From: Mucilaginibacter robiniae
GTDB lineage: Bacteria > Bacteroidota > Bacteroidia > Sphingobacteriales > Sphingobacteriaceae
DNA: 64,000 nt
Assembly: GCF_012849215.1 (NCBI RefSeq)
Contig: NZ_CP051682.1
Location: 3,534,001 to 3,598,000 of the forward strand
Reading direction: 5' to 3'
Part shown: positions 63,077-64,000 of the stretch, piece by piece
Layout of the letters: every line of letters starts with the position of its first letter
Numbering within the stretch: the stretch's first letter is position 1
The notes under the pieces: model-generated
Database searches by the model: none
Seen by the model: only the letters and a program-made list of their open reading frames with translations
What the model was told of the DNA's origin: nothing
Translations under genes and position numbers: made by a program

Positions 63077-63730
63077 TCAGAATCCCATCTTCTCTTTAAA
63101 TCCACCGTTCTTAGCTAGAAACTTACCATAGTCCAGTAAATTATCTACCGGCGAACGCTGGAATAAATCAAAGGTAACATTCAAGCCTTTTTCAATAGCT
63201 TCATCTGTTTTCTCAAAGCCGGCCGAGTTGTCCTTAGTCCAGAAGTTTAGAATAAAGCCCAATTGCAGCCATAAGGCGTCTTTATAGCGTTTGGAAAAGA
63301 ATTTACGGTCGGTTAGCTCGCCCGTTTCAATGCCTTCACGCAAAATTTCATCAGCAAAGCTTTCAAATAGGGTTTTTAAGTTATCCAGTACGCGTGGCGT
63401 AGATAAGCCATGTTTATGTTTCTTCAGGCTGTAAATTGCAAAACTCCGGCTGCCTTTCAGCAATTCAAAAAAGCTGTAAAAGAAAGATAAGGCTCTTTCT
63501 CGTGCTGAATACTGCGCCCATATTTCCTGTGCTTTAACTTCAGTAATGGTTTTACGGCCCAGTTCGGTCCATATATTCTGTTCAATAGCCTCAAACGAAC
63601 CAAAGAAACGGTAAAACTCATCTTCGGTCATTTCATTGTTTTTAGCAAATAAGTACACCGACTTAGGCTCATGACCTTCGGTAAGTACATAATCAATATA
63701 GGCGTTTTGAATGCTTTCGATAGTAGCCAT
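63077..63730 (-). CDS. TetR-family regulator, atypical
   Basis: A 217-residue all-helical protein. The N-terminal YIDYVLTEGHEPKSVYLFAKNNEMTEDEFYRFF matches a TetR DNA-binding domain in spacing. The C-terminal part (ERALSFFYSFFELLKGSRSF, FADEILREGIETGELTDRKFF) is the ligand and dimer part found in TetR-C proteins. It is the first gene of a minus operon with HAD phosphatase and AarF/UbiB kinase. A dyad (63791-63814) lies 60 bp upstream and may be its own operator. Confidence 0.85.
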   Translation of the reverse strand: MATIESIQNAYIDYVLTEGHEPKSVYLFAKNNEMTEDEFYRFFGSFEAIEQNIWTELGRKTITEVKAQEIWAQYSARERALSFFYSFFELLKGSRSFAIYSLKKHKHGLSTPRVLDNLKTLFESFADEILREGIETGELTDRKFFSKRYKDALWLQLGFILNFWTKDNSAGFEKTDEAIEKGLNVTFDLFQRSPVDNLLDYGKFLAKNGGFKEKMGF

Positions 63731-63790
63731 AAGTTGCTGCGGTTATTAATGAATTTATATAAATATACGTTTAAATCGGCCGGCTAGTGT

Positions 63791-63814
63791 CATGCCTGTT
63801 TAAAAAGAGGCATG
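63791..63814. promoter_or_regulatory. Possible TetR operator dyad
   Basis: CATGCCT-N10-AGGCATG is a perfect 7-bp inverted repeat. It is placed between the divergent TetR gene (start 63730) and the DUF2256 gene (start 63930). The position suits autoregulation. The long spacer is unusual for a TetR site. Confidence 0.35.
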
Positions 63815-63929
63815 TACAGTTTAAATTCAGTACAGCAATGCAAAATGATGTTGGCATGATAACTCGTAAGCCAACTATAACTAAATTGCTCCTGATGGCA
63901 ACATTACCCTACAATTTTTGTTCAACTTT

Positions 63930-64000
63930 ATGCGAGCCGCTCCGAAACAGATTCTGAAAGAGAACCTTCCTCAAAAAATATGCGCTGTTTGCCAACGCCC
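63930..64000 (+). CDS. DUF2256 small zinc-ribbon-like protein, cut by window edge
   Basis: An ATG at 63930 opens a frame that runs off the end, reading MRAAPKQILKENLPQ then KICAVCQRP. The LPxKxCxVCxRP start is the DUF2256 signature, a short protein with a treble-clef-like zinc site. Only the first 23 codons are present. Confidence 0.7.
   Translation, partial: MRAAPKQILKENLPQKICAVCQR

Overview
The window looks like chromosome from a member of the Bacteroidota, most likely Sphingobacteriaceae (Mucilaginibacter/Pedobacter-like). The evidence is a SusC/SusD pair, Bacteroidota-style glycoside hydrolases, many small exported proteins and lipoproteins, promoter-like TAnnTTTG elements, few Shine-Dalgarno sequences, and a slightly AT-rich composition. 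No complete rRNA, tRNA, CRISPR array, transposase or integrase was found. The calls come from reading translations and the DNA by eye; no database search was run.

Layout. 0-5 kb: a PAS histidine kinase, a frameshifted second kinase remnant, a tRNA 3'-end scar with its terminator, one secreted and one lipoprotein unknown, and gene-poor sequence. 5.3-23.4 kb: a dense accessory block of about twenty genes. Nearly all are exported, lipoprotein or membrane proteins of unknown or repeat-based type (FG-GAP-like, WG repeat, LprI/DUF1311, DUF3828-like, TPR, ankyrin). It contains a duplicated novel family and a zinc-ribbon membrane protein followed by an SPFH-SHOCT protein. 24-33.8 kb: a cupredoxin lipoprotein, methyltransferase, PEBP protein, AraC regulator, GH31, and an azoreductase/HxlR/SDR/AraC stress group. 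33.8-48 kb: divergent GH43 and GH2 genes around a perfect palindrome, a GAF-PAS histidine kinase, a lone TonB-dependent receptor, and SusD/SusC. 48.5-54.8 kb: a complete RND efflux operon (TolC-like, permease, adaptor) behind a small membrane protein. 55-58.2 kb: heme A synthase, then an XdhC-MocA pair. 58.5-64 kb: small unknowns, a CarboxypepD-type protein broken by an amber codon, a TetR-HAD-AarF/UbiB-kinase operon, and the start of a DUF2256 gene at the edge.

How the genes may work together. GH31, GH43, GH2 and SusC/D could be parts of a dispersed pathway for a branched plant glycan (xyloglucan-like side chains are one option), but no endo-acting enzyme or surface glycan-binding protein is present. 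AzoR and a divergent HxlR regulator with a conserved N-terminal cysteine form a likely electrophile/quinone-response pair. The 5-23 kb block is the best candidate for something undescribed. Its composition fits an orphan-immunity or envelope-stress island better than metabolism, but that is inference.
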